Source of the DNA: Gemmatimonadetes bacterium 13_2_20CM_2_65_7
Lineage (GTDB): Bacteria; Gemmatimonadota; Gemmatimonadetes; Gemmatimonadales; GWC2-71-9
Direction of reading: 5' to 3'
DNA: 64,000 nucleotides
Assembly: GCA_001915025.1 (NCBI GenBank)
Contig: MNDR01000083.1
Span: 1 to 64,000, forward strand
Position numbers and translations under genes: made by a program. The notes under the pieces were generated by a model, which was not told the origin of the DNA, did no database searches, and saw only the letters and a list, made by a program, of their open reading frames with translations. Shown here piece after piece: positions 1 to 9,060 of this stretch (the stretch's first letter is position 1; the number at the start of each line of letters is the position of its first letter).

Positions 1-2
1 CC

Positions 3-106
3 GACGTGCAACGCGTGGCGCGAACCTATCTCCGCGACGCGCATCGCGTCGTGCTCTCCGTGGTGCCACAAGGGAAGCCTGATCTTGCAGTGAAGGAGGC
101 ACCATG
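3..106 (+). CDS. C-terminal end of an M16-family peptidase-like protein (truncated by window start)
   Basis: Frame 3 reads DVQRVARTYLRDAHRVVLSVVPQGKPDLAVKEAP*; ATGA overlap with the next M16 gene; VQRVARxYL is typical of M16 C-termini. Confidence 0.7.
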
Positions 107-1534
107 AAGATCCTCTCTGCGGCAATCCTGCTCGCCGGCCTGGTCGCCAGTCCGCTCGCTGCCCAGGTCGATCGCACCAAGCCCCCCGCACTCGGGCCCG
201 CGCCGGCGATGCACCTGCCCGCCATGCACACCGTCACGCTGCGTAATGGGCTGACGCTTGCGGTGGTCGAGATGCACAAGGTGCCGGTGGTCGAGGTGCA
301 GGTTCTGGTGGACGCCGGCACCGCACGCGATCCGGCGGACGTCCCCGGCCTCGCCGCCTTCGCGGCCAACATGTTGACGCAAGGCGCCGGCACGCGCGGC
401 GCCCTCGCGCTCGCCGACGAAGTCGCCTACCTCGGCGCTCAGCTCACCGCCGTGAGCGACTTCGACGCCGTCACGGTGCGACTGCACGTGCCGAGTAGAC
501 ATCTCGAGGCGGCGCTCGACCTGCTTGCCGACGTGCTGCTGCGGCCGCAGTTCGCCGATTCCGAGATCACGCGGCAGCGCGGCCTCCTCGCCACGACGAT
601 TCTGCAGCAGCGGGATCAACCGGTCGCGATGGCGAGCATCGCGTTTCCGGCGATCGTGCTCGGACCCGGACACCCGTATGGACACCCGACGGCCGGCAAC
701 GACTCGACGCCGCCCAAGCTGACGCACGACCGCGTGATTTCTTTCTATGAGACGTCCTATCGGCCCAATGCCACCAAGATTCTCGTGGTCGGGGACATCA
801 CGCTCGCGCAGGCACAGCGCCTGTTCACCGCTCGCCTCGGCGGGTGGCCGCGAGGTGCCGTAACGCCGTTCCCGCAGGGCAACGCCCAGGCGCCTGCGTC
901 GCGATCGTTCTATCTCATCGACAAACCGGGCGCCGCTCAATCCGTAATCCGGATCGGTGAGCCTGGGGTTGCCCGGAGCACGCCGGACTACGCCACGATT
1001 CAAGTTCTGAACACGATCCTCGGCGGCGCGTTCACCAGCCGGCTCAACCAGAATCTGCGCGAAACGCACGGCTACACCTACGGCGCTTCGAGCGGCTTCG
1101 CCGCGCGCCGGCTGCCCGGCTACTTCGTCGCGGCCGCATCCGTCGTGACCGCCAAGACCGACAGCTCACTCATCGAGTTCATGAAAGAGTTGCGGCGCAT
1201 CCGCGATGACTCGGTGCCGCAGGCCGAGTTGGACAAGGCGAAGCAATACATCACGCTGCAGCTGCCGGGTGCGTTCGAGACCACGGGAGGAGCCGCAGCC
1301 CGTTTTCGCGACGTGTTGGTCTATAACCTGCCGCTCAACTGGTACGAACGCTTCGGTCCCGCGGTGAACGCCGTGACCGCGGCGCAGGTGCAGCGCGCGG
1401 CCCGGCGCTACATCGACCCCGATCATTTCGCGATCGTCGTGGTGGGCGATCGAGCGCAGATCGAGGCCGGGATCAAAGCGCTGAACGAAGGGCCGATCGT
1501 GTATCGCACGATGTGGGGTCAACCAGCGCAGTGA
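104..1534 (+). CDS. M16-family insulinase-like protein, probably the non-catalytic (no HxxEH) partner subunit
   Basis: Signal peptide; GLAAFAANMLTQGAGTR where HxxEH would be; RETHGYTYGASSGF; QVQRAARRYIDPDHFAIVVVGD. Confidence 0.85.
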   Translation: MKILSAAILLAGLVASPLAAQVDRTKPPALGPAPAMHLPAMHTVTLRNGLTLAVVEMHKVPVVEVQVLVDAGTARDPADVPGLAAFAANMLTQGAGTRGALALADEVAYLGAQLTAVSDFDAVTVRLHVPSRHLEAALDLLADVLLRPQFADSEITRQRGLLATTILQQRDQPVAMASIAFPAIVLGPGHPYGHPTAGNDSTPPKLTHDRVISFYETSYRPNATKILVVGDITLAQAQRLFTARLGGWPRGAVTPFPQGNAQAPASRSFYLIDKPGAAQSVIRIGEPGVARSTPDYATIQVLNTILGGAFTSRLNQNLRETHGYTYGASSGFAARRLPGYFVAAASVVTAKTDSSLIEFMKELRRIRDDSVPQAELDKAKQYITLQLPGAFETTGGAAARFRDVLVYNLPLNWYERFGPAVNAVTAAQVQRAARRYIDPDHFAIVVVGDRAQIEAGIKALNEGPIVYRTMWGQPAQ

Positions 1535-2202
1535 AGGGGCCCCAGTATTCCGACCCCGCGGATGGCATTCAGCTGCTGCGCGCCGCGGCGTGGTTCGGCC
1601 CCGCGTGTTACGGCATGCTGTCGCTGTTGTGGTACTTCATGTTCGACAAAGGCTGGATTTCGGGCGGGGTCTTCGCCCTCCTCCTCGTGCTCAACTTGCC
1701 GCTTACCGTCCTCGGGATATTTGTCATTCACCGCGCCGTCGGCAGTGCGGCGGTTGGCTTGGTTCACACCATTTTTGCCGTCGGCGACATGCCGCTGGAG
1801 CCGACGTATCCGCGCCAGGACGTGCTGATTGCGCGCGGCCAGTACGCGGAGGCGGCGGACTGGTTTCGCGACCACATCCGAATCGAGCCGGGCGATCATG
1901 ATGCGCGGCTGCGGCTGGCGCAGCTCCTGGAGAGCCACCTGCACGGTTACGACGAGGCGGAGCGGTTGTATCTCGAAATTCGGAAGGCAGAGCCGCCGGC
2001 CGATCGGCGGCAACAGATGCGCGCGGCAAATGGCTTGATCGACGTGTATCGCAAGACGGGGCGCAAGGACCGACTCAAGGTGGAGCTGGCACGGTTCGTC
2101 GATCGCTACGGCGGGACGCCGTTCGCGGACGGAGCGGCGCGCGAGCTGAAGGAGCTCAAGGAAGCGGATCTCACCAGCGAATCGCGGCACTCCCCCAGGT
2201 AA
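1531..2202 (+). CDS. Membrane protein with TPR-like C-terminal half
   Basis: ORF 1513..2202; in-frame GTG at 1531 gives GTGA overlap; N-terminal TM segments, C-terminal TPR-like helices (ARGQYAEAADWFRDHIRIEPGDHDARLRLAQLLE). Confidence 0.65.
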   Translation: MKGPQYSDPADGIQLLRAAAWFGPACYGMLSLLWYFMFDKGWISGGVFALLLVLNLPLTVLGIFVIHRAVGSAAVGLVHTIFAVGDMPLEPTYPRQDVLIARGQYAEAADWFRDHIRIEPGDHDARLRLAQLLESHLHGYDEAERLYLEIRKAEPPADRRQQMRAANGLIDVYRKTGRKDRLKVELARFVDRYGGTPFADGAARELKELKEADLTSESRHSPR

Positions 2203-3166
2203 ATCCGGACCCGAACGCCGTCAGCACCAGCAAGTCGCCTTGTTTCAATCGTCCCTCGGCGAGCGCCTCGTCGAGGGCGATGGGAATCGATGCCGCGGTC
2301 GTGTTCCCGTACTTCTGGATGTTGGTGTAGACCTGATCCTCGCGCAGGCCCGTTGCCTTCTGGACCATCTCGATGATTCGCAGGTTGGCTTGGTGGGGAA
2401 CGAGGAGCTTGATGTCGGCGGGAGTGAGACGGTTGGCTTTGAGCGCGATGGCGACGGACTCAGGCATCTTGACGGACGCAAACTTGAAGACGTCGCGTCC
2501 TTCCATCACCGCCCGGTGCAGCCCCTGTTCCAGCATCTCGACACTCACATAGGGATCGTGCGCCAGGCCGGGGCCGTCGACCCACAGCTTTTCGGCGTAG
2601 CGCCCGTCGGCGAAAATGTGCGTCGAGAGCACGCCGCGACCGTCATCGTCGATGGGCGCGAGCACTGCGGCGCCGGCGCCGTCGCCGAACAGCACCGCCG
2701 TGTCGCGACCGCGCGACGTCTTGTCCAGCCCGCGCGAATGCACCTCGGCGCCCACCAGGAGAATGCGCTTGTACTGGCCGGTGCGAATCCACGCGTCCGC
2801 GATCGACAGGCCGTAGATGAATCCACTGCACTGATTGCGCACATCGACCGCCGGAATGTCGCTTAGGCCGAGCTCGCGCTGGAGAAAGACGCCGTTACCG
2901 GGCTCGAAGTGATCGGGGGTGCAGGTGCAATAGATGATGCAGTCGAGGTCGGCCGCTTTGAGACCCGCTTTGTCGAGCGCTTTGCGGGACGCCTCGCGTG
3001 CCAAGCCGACGCCGGTGTCACCGCGGTCAACCCAATACCGCGTCTTGATGCCGCTGCGCTGCACGATCCATTCGTCCGACGTGTCCATCATCTGCGCGAG
3101 ATCATCATTGGTGACCACACGCGCGGGGACGTGAAAACCGGTCGCGAGGAATTGTGTGTGCGGCAT
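2171..3166 (-). CDS. fabH: 3-oxoacyl-ACP synthase III family (KASIII)
   Basis: Catalytic Cys (RNQCSGF), His (VPHQANLRI) and Asn (YGNTTAASIP) motifs. Confidence 0.9.
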   Translation of the reverse strand: MPHTQFLATGFHVPARVVTNDDLAQMMDTSDEWIVQRSGIKTRYWVDRGDTGVGLAREASRKALDKAGLKAADLDCIIYCTCTPDHFEPGNGVFLQRELGLSDIPAVDVRNQCSGFIYGLSIADAWIRTGQYKRILLVGAEVHSRGLDKTSRGRDTAVLFGDGAGAAVLAPIDDDGRGVLSTHIFADGRYAEKLWVDGPGLAHDPYVSVEMLEQGLHRAVMEGRDVFKFASVKMPESVAIALKANRLTPADIKLLVPHQANLRIIEMVQKATGLREDQVYTNIQKYGNTTAASIPIALDEALAEGRLKQGDLLVLTAFGSGFTWGSAAIRW

Positions 3167-3212
3167 CGATGCTCTGGGTTGCGGGTGAGAGTGAAGGTAC
3201 CAAGATTAGCGC

Positions 3213-3470
3213 ATGGACCTCACGGTGACCAGACAACAGTACGACGCCGTCCGCAACGCCAAACATCTCCCCGACGTGCTCGAGAAAGCGCTCGACAAGG
3301 CGAACAAACACGCCAATGGCTACGTGCTGCACCTCACGTATGAAGAAGCCACGGCGCTGAACGAGCTGTCGTCCTGGAACGTGCACACCGACGCGAATGG
3401 TAATGTCACTCCGGAATCGAAGCTCTTCGACGATCTCGTCCGTGCCATCATCACGCACCCGGAGTATTGA
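3213..3470 (+). CDS. Small conserved-looking hypothetical protein (85 aa)
   Basis: ORF directly upstream of the S9 peptidase (stop TGA then ATG); no clear domain recognised. Confidence 0.6.
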   Translation: MDLTVTRQQYDAVRNAKHLPDVLEKALDKANKHANGYVLHLTYEEATALNELSSWNVHTDANGNVTPESKLFDDLVRAIITHPEY

Positions 3471-5477
3471 ATGCGCTTAGGGATCCTGCTCTTACTGTTG
3501 TCAGCTCCGCTCCTCGCTCAGAAACGCGCGATCACGTTCGACGACTACATCGCCCTGAAAGCGGTGAGCGACGCGCAGCTGTCACCGGACGGCAAATGGG
3601 TCGCGTACACCGTGTCGACTCCCTCGCTGCAGGACAATCGCAACGTGGCGCGCGTATGGGTCGCGGAAGTGGCGACGGGGAAATCGCGACAGCTCACTGG
3701 GGGTCCGGGATCGGATCGCCAGCCGCGCTGGTCGCCGGATGGGAAGACGCTCGCCTTCATCTCGACGCGCGAGGGAGGCGCGCAGGTCTGGTTGCTGCCG
3801 GTCGCCGGCGGTGACGCGCGGAAGGTCTCGAGTCTTGCCGAGGGCGCATCGGATCCGTTGTGGATGCCGGAGGGGAAGGGGCTGCTGGTCACGAGCGACA
3901 TCAAGTGGCCGCCGTCGCAGGAGATCGATCAGCGGAACGGGCAGTATCCGACCGACGCGCGACTGTGGACGAACCTCATGTGGCGCCATTGGGACGATTG
4001 GCGCGCGGGGAAGCGCCAGCATGTTTTCCTGGTGGACGTCGCGACCGGCAAGGCGACGGATCTGACGCCGATGGATCACGACGTCCCGACGATTGCAACG
4101 GGTGGCGACGGCGACGTTGCGGTCTCACCTGATGGACGCACGGTGGCATTCGCGATGCACGGTGACTCGGTCGTCGCGGACAATACGAATGTGGACATCT
4201 ACCTGATGGGTAGCGACGGCTCAAACATCCAACGGCTCACGACCAATCCAGGCGCCGCTAACACCCCACGCTTCTCGCCCGACGGGAAGCTCTTCTCGTA
4301 TCTCTCGATGGAGCGCGCGGGATTCGAAGCTGACCGGCAGCGATTGATGTTGCTGCGACGGACGGACGGAAGGACGGAAAGTGGGAACGCGATCGAAGCG
4401 ACGACGGGATGGAATCTCTCCGTTGGCTCGTACTCCTGGTGTCCGAATGCAAAGTGTGTCTACGCGGTCGTGGAGGACCGCGGCCGCGACAATATCTATC
4501 GTATCGAGATTCCGTCGTTCCGGCGTTCCGTCGTTGTCTCGGGAGGCGTGAACACCGGAGTTCAGGTCGGGCCCGACAGCCGCACGCTCGTCTATCTCCA
4601 TCAGAGCAACACCCAGCCGCCTGAGGCCTGGGTTTCGGGGAAAGCGCTTTCACACCAAACCGATTCGGCCGTCGCCACACTCGATCTGCCGCCGCTCGAG
4701 GCGTTCGGTTTCATCGGCGCGCTGGGCGACTCGGTATTCGGATGGATGCAAAAGCCGCCCGCGTTCGATGCCACCAAGAAGTATCCGCTCATCTACCTGA
4801 TCCACGGCGGACCCCAAGGAGCCTGGACAGACTACTGGGGTGGCCGCTGGAACTATCAGCTCTTTGCCGCGCGCGGGTTCGTCGTGGCGGCCGTGAATTT
4901 TCACGGCTCAACCGGTTATGGACAGAAGTTCACCGACGCGATCTCGAAGCATTGGGGCGACTACCCGTTTGAAGACCTGATGAAAGGGTTGGACGTCGTC
5001 GCACGGTTGCCCTATGTGGACTCGACGCGGATAGGCGCGGCGGGGGCATCTTATGGCGGCTACATGGTCTACTGGATGGCGGGCAATACGAACCGGTTCA
5101 AGGTGCTGGTAGATCACGATGGCGTCTTCAATCCCGCGAGCATGGCCGGATCGACAGAAGAATTGTGGTTCACCGATTGGGAATTCGGCGGACCGCTCTA
5201 TGCCAATCGCGCGCTGTACGAGCAGTGGTCGCCGCTGAACTTCGTGAGCAACTGGAAAACACCGATCCTGATCGTTCATTCCCAGCTCGACTACCGCGTC
5301 GATTTGTCCGAGGGCTACCAGGCCTTCACGGCGGCGAAACGGATGGGACTCGACGCGAAGTTCCTGTACTTCCCCGACGAAGGACACTGGGTGCTGCGGC
5401 CGCGGAATCGCCGCATCTGGTGGGGCACGGTCCTCGACTGGCTGGAGGTGCACCTGCATGAAAGCGCTCACCCGTAA
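3471..5477 (+). CDS. S9-family prolyl oligopeptidase / acylaminoacyl peptidase
   Basis: Signal peptide, TolB-like beta-propeller repeats (QLSPDGKWVAYTVS), Ser nucleophile GASYGGYM, His DEGHWVLRP. Confidence 0.92.
   Translation: MRLGILLLLLSAPLLAQKRAITFDDYIALKAVSDAQLSPDGKWVAYTVSTPSLQDNRNVARVWVAEVATGKSRQLTGGPGSDRQPRWSPDGKTLAFISTREGGAQVWLLPVAGGDARKVSSLAEGASDPLWMPEGKGLLVTSDIKWPPSQEIDQRNGQYPTDARLWTNLMWRHWDDWRAGKRQHVFLVDVATGKATDLTPMDHDVPTIATGGDGDVAVSPDGRTVAFAMHGDSVVADNTNVDIYLMGSDGSNIQRLTTNPGAANTPRFSPDGKLFSYLSMERAGFEADRQRLMLLRRTDGRTESGNAIEATTGWNLSVGSYSWCPNAKCVYAVVEDRGRDNIYRIEIPSFRRSVVVSGGVNTGVQVGPDSRTLVYLHQSNTQPPEAWVSGKALSHQTDSAVATLDLPPLEAFGFIGALGDSVFGWMQKPPAFDATKKYPLIYLIHGGPQGAWTDYWGGRWNYQLFAARGFVVAAVNFHGSTGYGQKFTDAISKHWGDYPFEDLMKGLDVVARLPYVDSTRIGAAGASYGGYMVYWMAGNTNRFKVLVDHDGVFNPASMAGSTEELWFTDWEFGGPLYANRALYEQWSPLNFVSNWKTPILIVHSQLDYRVDLSEGYQAFTAAKRMGLDAKFLYFPDEGHWVLRPRNRRIWWGTVLDWLEVHLHESAHP
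4358..4389. repeat. Octad array in S9 peptidase CDS
   Basis: ACGGACGG ACGGAAGG ACGGAAAG TGGGAACG. Confidence 0.65.
4510..4541. repeat. Octad array in S9 peptidase CDS, opposite orientation
   Basis: TTCCGTCG TTCCGGCG TTCCGTCG TTGTCTCG. Confidence 0.7.
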
Positions 5478-5877
5478 CACGCTGCTGGCCGTCCCGCTGG
5501 CGCTGCTGATCATGACGGTGCTGCCGCGGCAAAGCTCGTTTGGTTGGGACTATCTGGACGCGTTCACGCTGGCGTTCAGCTTCACCTATATCGGCCACTG
5601 GGTCGAAGTACTGCTGCTGAAAATCCCGGGAATTGAGACTGGTAGTGGCAAGGTTGTCCGTGTCCTGGGTTGGTTTGCAGGCGGATTGTGGTGCTACGTG
5701 CTCGCGCGCTGGGCGCTCGTCGCCTATGGGCGTGATACGCGCCAATTGCCCGCCTTGATCTGGGGCGGACTGTTTTTTGTGGCCCTGGAGGTTGTCGTGC
5801 ACGGCCTCCTGCAAGCGTCCGGGAAGCCGAACTTCTACAGCGGCCAGCTGCGCGATTCGACTACGGTCGCGCGCTAG
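5458..5877 (+). CDS. Hypothetical integral membrane protein
   Basis: Overlaps preceding CDS by 20 nt; several hydrophobic segments. Confidence 0.6.
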   Translation: MKALTRNTLLAVPLALLIMTVLPRQSSFGWDYLDAFTLAFSFTYIGHWVEVLLLKIPGIETGSGKVVRVLGWFAGGLWCYVLARWALVAYGRDTRQLPALIWGGLFFVALEVVVHGLLQASGKPNFYSGQLRDSTTVAR

Positions 5878-7831
5878 TCGACTGAGGCTTTGACCACGCG
5901 TTGTTCTGCCGGCGCACGTCCGGGAAATTCCTGTTCGGATCGATCTCCACCTTCACGAGCTCCTTCGGAAACTGACGCACGTAGGCGAAGTGGTTGCCCT
6001 CGAACCACATCTCGACGGGCAGTCGGACATTGTCGGGCGTCCCGTCGGCGAACGTGAGGCGCAGGTCGACGGGCATCGGTAACCCGCCGAGGTTGGACAG
6101 AAAGATTTCCGTGAACGTGTTGCCGGATGAGTCCCTCGCGGTGCGGACCGAGTCCACCGCCTGGTCGACGACATCGGTGCGATAGAACCAGCCGCGCCAG
6201 AACCATGACAGATCTTCTCCGACGCCATCCTCCATCGACCGGAAGAAATCCGCCGGCGTGGGATGCTTGAACGCCCAGCGGCGGATGTATTCCCGGAACG
6301 CGCTGTCGAACCGGGTCGTGTCGCCGAGGATCGAGTGACGCAGCACGAACAGGCCGACCGCGGGCTTGCTGTACGCGGCGGCGCCGAGGAGGAAGCCCGG
6401 CACGCGGTCGGCGGGCATGATGGAGGGAGCCTCGTCGCGCCCGCTCCCCGCGAAACCAGCCCAGTTGTCGATGCCGCTAGCGCCCGGGCCGGTGGTGTCG
6501 TGATAGAAGGCGCGGGCAGAGTACGTGTTCATGAACGTGTTAAACCCCTCGTCCATCCACGCGTACAGCCGCTCGTTGCTGCCGACGATCATCGGGAACC
6601 ATTGGTGCCCGAGCTCGTGCGTGGTCACGCCGAAGAGCCCTCGCGTACTGCGGCGGCTGGCGCAGAACACGATCATCGGGTACTCCATGCCGGCGACCGG
6701 TCCGTTGACGTTGATCGCCGTCGGATACGGATACGGGAACCACTTCTCCGAATAGTGCTTGATCGAGTGGCGCACGATCCTCGTGGACTCGCGCCACACC
6801 GAATCGGCGGCCGGCGGATAGAACGACTGCAGCAGGATGCCGTTCCAGCCGCTCGCGTCCCAGATGAAGGTGGGCGCGGCAGCCCAGGCCACGTCGCGCA
6901 CGTTGTTCGCCGAAAAGCGCCAGGTGAGCGTCGCGCCCGTTCCCGCCGGTCGGGTCGACGCCTGTCCGACTTCGCTCTTGGCGATGATGGCCACCGTCGA
7001 ATCGGAGCGCAGCGCTCGCGCGAGCCGCTCGCGTTCGGTTGCCGTCAGCACCTCGAGCGGATTCGTGAGCCGCCCGGTCCCGGCGACGATAAATCCCCGC
7101 GGGACCGTGATCGCGAAATCGATGTTACCGTACTCGAGGTAGAACTCGCCCTGGCCGAGGTACGGTTCCGTATTCCAGCCGCGCACGTCGTCGTAGACGG
7201 CGAAGCGCGGATACCATTGGGCGATCTCATACAACCACCCTTGTGCGAACTGTTCGCGTCCCATGCGATCGGCGCCGTGCTCCGGCACCTGGAACGAGTA
7301 GCCGATCTCGAGCGACGTGACGCCTCCAGGCGCAAGCGCGCGGCCCAAATCGACGCGCATCGTGGTGCCGTTCTCCGTCGTCCGCAATGACGCACCCCTG
7401 GCGGCCTGACGGCCTGACAGCCCGACGGCCCGCACGCCATCGATCAGGAATCCACCGTGAAAGCCGCGCGCCGCAAAGCGCGCATCGGGCGGATTCAGCA
7501 GCGCGCCGCGGCTGTCGTCACGAAAGAGATTCTGATCGAGCTGCAGCCAGACATAACGCAGCGTGTCGGGCGAGTGGTTGGTGTACCGAATAGTCTCGCG
7601 GCCCGCGATGGTATGCGTCGCCGTGTCGAGCGTGACTGCGATCGTGTAGTCGACTCGTTGCTGCCAGTAACGCGGGCCAGGCCGGCCCGATCCCTCCCTG
7701 AGCAGCGTCGGAGTCGGAAGCGCGAGACGCCGGAACGGCGACGTGTCGGTGCGCGCGGCGGGCAACTGCGGCGGCGCGGCGGGAGTTTGCACGGGTTGCA
7801 ACGCCGCGAGCACGAGCGACAGAACGAGCAT
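5861..7831 (-). CDS. M1-family metallopeptidase (secreted)
   Basis: HELGHQWFPMIVGSNERLYAWMDEGF (HExxH-x18-E); start reset to internal Met MLVLSLVLAALQ giving a signal peptide. Confidence 0.92.
   Translation of the reverse strand: MLVLSLVLAALQPVQTPAAPPQLPAARTDTSPFRRLALPTPTLLREGSGRPGPRYWQQRVDYTIAVTLDTATHTIAGRETIRYTNHSPDTLRYVWLQLDQNLFRDDSRGALLNPPDARFAARGFHGGFLIDGVRAVGLSGRQAARGASLRTTENGTTMRVDLGRALAPGGVTSLEIGYSFQVPEHGADRMGREQFAQGWLYEIAQWYPRFAVYDDVRGWNTEPYLGQGEFYLEYGNIDFAITVPRGFIVAGTGRLTNPLEVLTATERERLARALRSDSTVAIIAKSEVGQASTRPAGTGATLTWRFSANNVRDVAWAAAPTFIWDASGWNGILLQSFYPPAADSVWRESTRIVRHSIKHYSEKWFPYPYPTAINVNGPVAGMEYPMIVFCASRRSTRGLFGVTTHELGHQWFPMIVGSNERLYAWMDEGFNTFMNTYSARAFYHDTTGPGASGIDNWAGFAGSGRDEAPSIMPADRVPGFLLGAAAYSKPAVGLFVLRHSILGDTTRFDSAFREYIRRWAFKHPTPADFFRSMEDGVGEDLSWFWRGWFYRTDVVDQAVDSVRTARDSSGNTFTEIFLSNLGGLPMPVDLRLTFADGTPDNVRLPVEMWFEGNHFAYVRQFPKELVKVEIDPNRNFPDVRRQNNAWSKPQSTSARP
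7402..7433. repeat. Octad array in M1 peptidase CDS
   Basis: CGGCCTGA CGGCCTGA CAGCCCGA CGGCCCGC. Confidence 0.7.
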
Positions 7832-7941
7832 GGCAGATCCTTGGGATAGGGAGCGCGGTGAACAGCAATGTACCCACGCTTCACTCGTCGGTGCCGCAGG
7901 GCGCGAGTGCGCGGGCGCGCGTAGATTCCCCGACCACGAAC

Positions 7942-9060
7942 ATGCACGCGCATCTTCGCATCCGTTTCGCGATCGCCATGGCGGGCGCGCTCGCTGCCTG
8001 TGAGCACACGGCACCGTTTCGTCCCGGAGCCTACGGTGCGTCGGGACCACTCAACCCGGGCGTCGTCGCGCGCCTGACGTTCAATCTTGGCCAGGATCTG
8101 ACGCCCGCGTGGGTGCCCGGCACCAACGCAATCGTCTATACGGCCGAGCGCATGGATCGGGCGGATCGCGATCGCTGTCTCGCGTTCATGCCGGGAACGG
8201 GCGGAGCGATCACGCGCTATGTCTGCGGGACGAGTACGCCCGACGAATCGTTGAATGTCTACGGCGAGACGGCCGTCTCCTCGGATGGCCACATCGCGTA
8301 TGTGCGCGCCAGCAACACGCGGGCGCTCTTCCGCATCGGTCCGGACGCACAGCAGCTCGACGTCGGTCCACTTGCGAACCCCACGGACGCGCGCGTGGTG
8401 CACATCGTGCCGCTCACGACGGCGTGGGGCCGCACGTACGACGCTGTTTCCTACCTCGGTTGGCTGAGCGCGCATCGCCTCGTCATGATCGGCGACAGCG
8501 TGCGCTATCCGCGCTCATGTGGGAGTTGCCCTGCGGACACGGTGCGGACGGGGATCGAGATTGTCACCGTCGATTTCGCGGACACAGGCCTGGGCACGCT
8601 GACGCTCGTCCCGGGAACCGATAGTGCCACGTCCGTCACTCCAGGAGCCACGGGCGACACGATCTACTTCACCCGTGCCGGCGACTCCGGGATTCATCGC
8701 TATGCCTTCTCGACCGGTCAGGCCAGCGTCGCGTTCGATTTCGGCCCGGGGCGACTCGTTCGCGACGTCACCGTCGCGAGTGGACGGCTCGTAGCCATCG
8801 TCGATGGACGGGTCGCGGATGGCGGCGACCTTCACGTTGTCAATCTGGCAACGACTGCCGATTCGATCGTCGCCCAACCCGCCTCCGGTGGTCCGCTATG
8901 GTTCGCACGACCGGCCTTGGCTCCCGACGGTCGTCAGGTCGTGGCGCAGGCGCGCGTCCTCACGATCACGCCGATCTTCGATCCGGCGACGGGCATCCTG
9001 CTTCGCGTCGACACCACCGCGGCGGGGGGTAACGACCTCTGGGCGGTACAGCTTCCGTGA
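7942..9060 (+). CDS. Secreted lipoprotein with TolB/WD40-like beta-propeller
   Basis: Start reset to MHAHLRIRFAIAMAGALAAC (lipobox); repeated propeller-like blades. Confidence 0.7.
   Translation: MHAHLRIRFAIAMAGALAACEHTAPFRPGAYGASGPLNPGVVARLTFNLGQDLTPAWVPGTNAIVYTAERMDRADRDRCLAFMPGTGGAITRYVCGTSTPDESLNVYGETAVSSDGHIAYVRASNTRALFRIGPDAQQLDVGPLANPTDARVVHIVPLTTAWGRTYDAVSYLGWLSAHRLVMIGDSVRYPRSCGSCPADTVRTGIEIVTVDFADTGLGTLTLVPGTDSATSVTPGATGDTIYFTRAGDSGIHRYAFSTGQASVAFDFGPGRLVRDVTVASGRLVAIVDGRVADGGDLHVVNLATTADSIVAQPASGGPLWFARPALAPDGRQVVAQARVLTITPIFDPATGILLRVDTTAAGGNDLWAVQLP

Noticed and set aside
2171-3166. FabH as part of a biosynthetic cluster
   Set aside because: No ACP, KASII, acyltransferase or other pathway genes adjacent; looks like a stand-alone KASIII
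6263-7390. 375-aa plus-strand ORF
   Set aside because: Antisense to the M1 peptidase carrying HExxH; composition typical of a mirror frame
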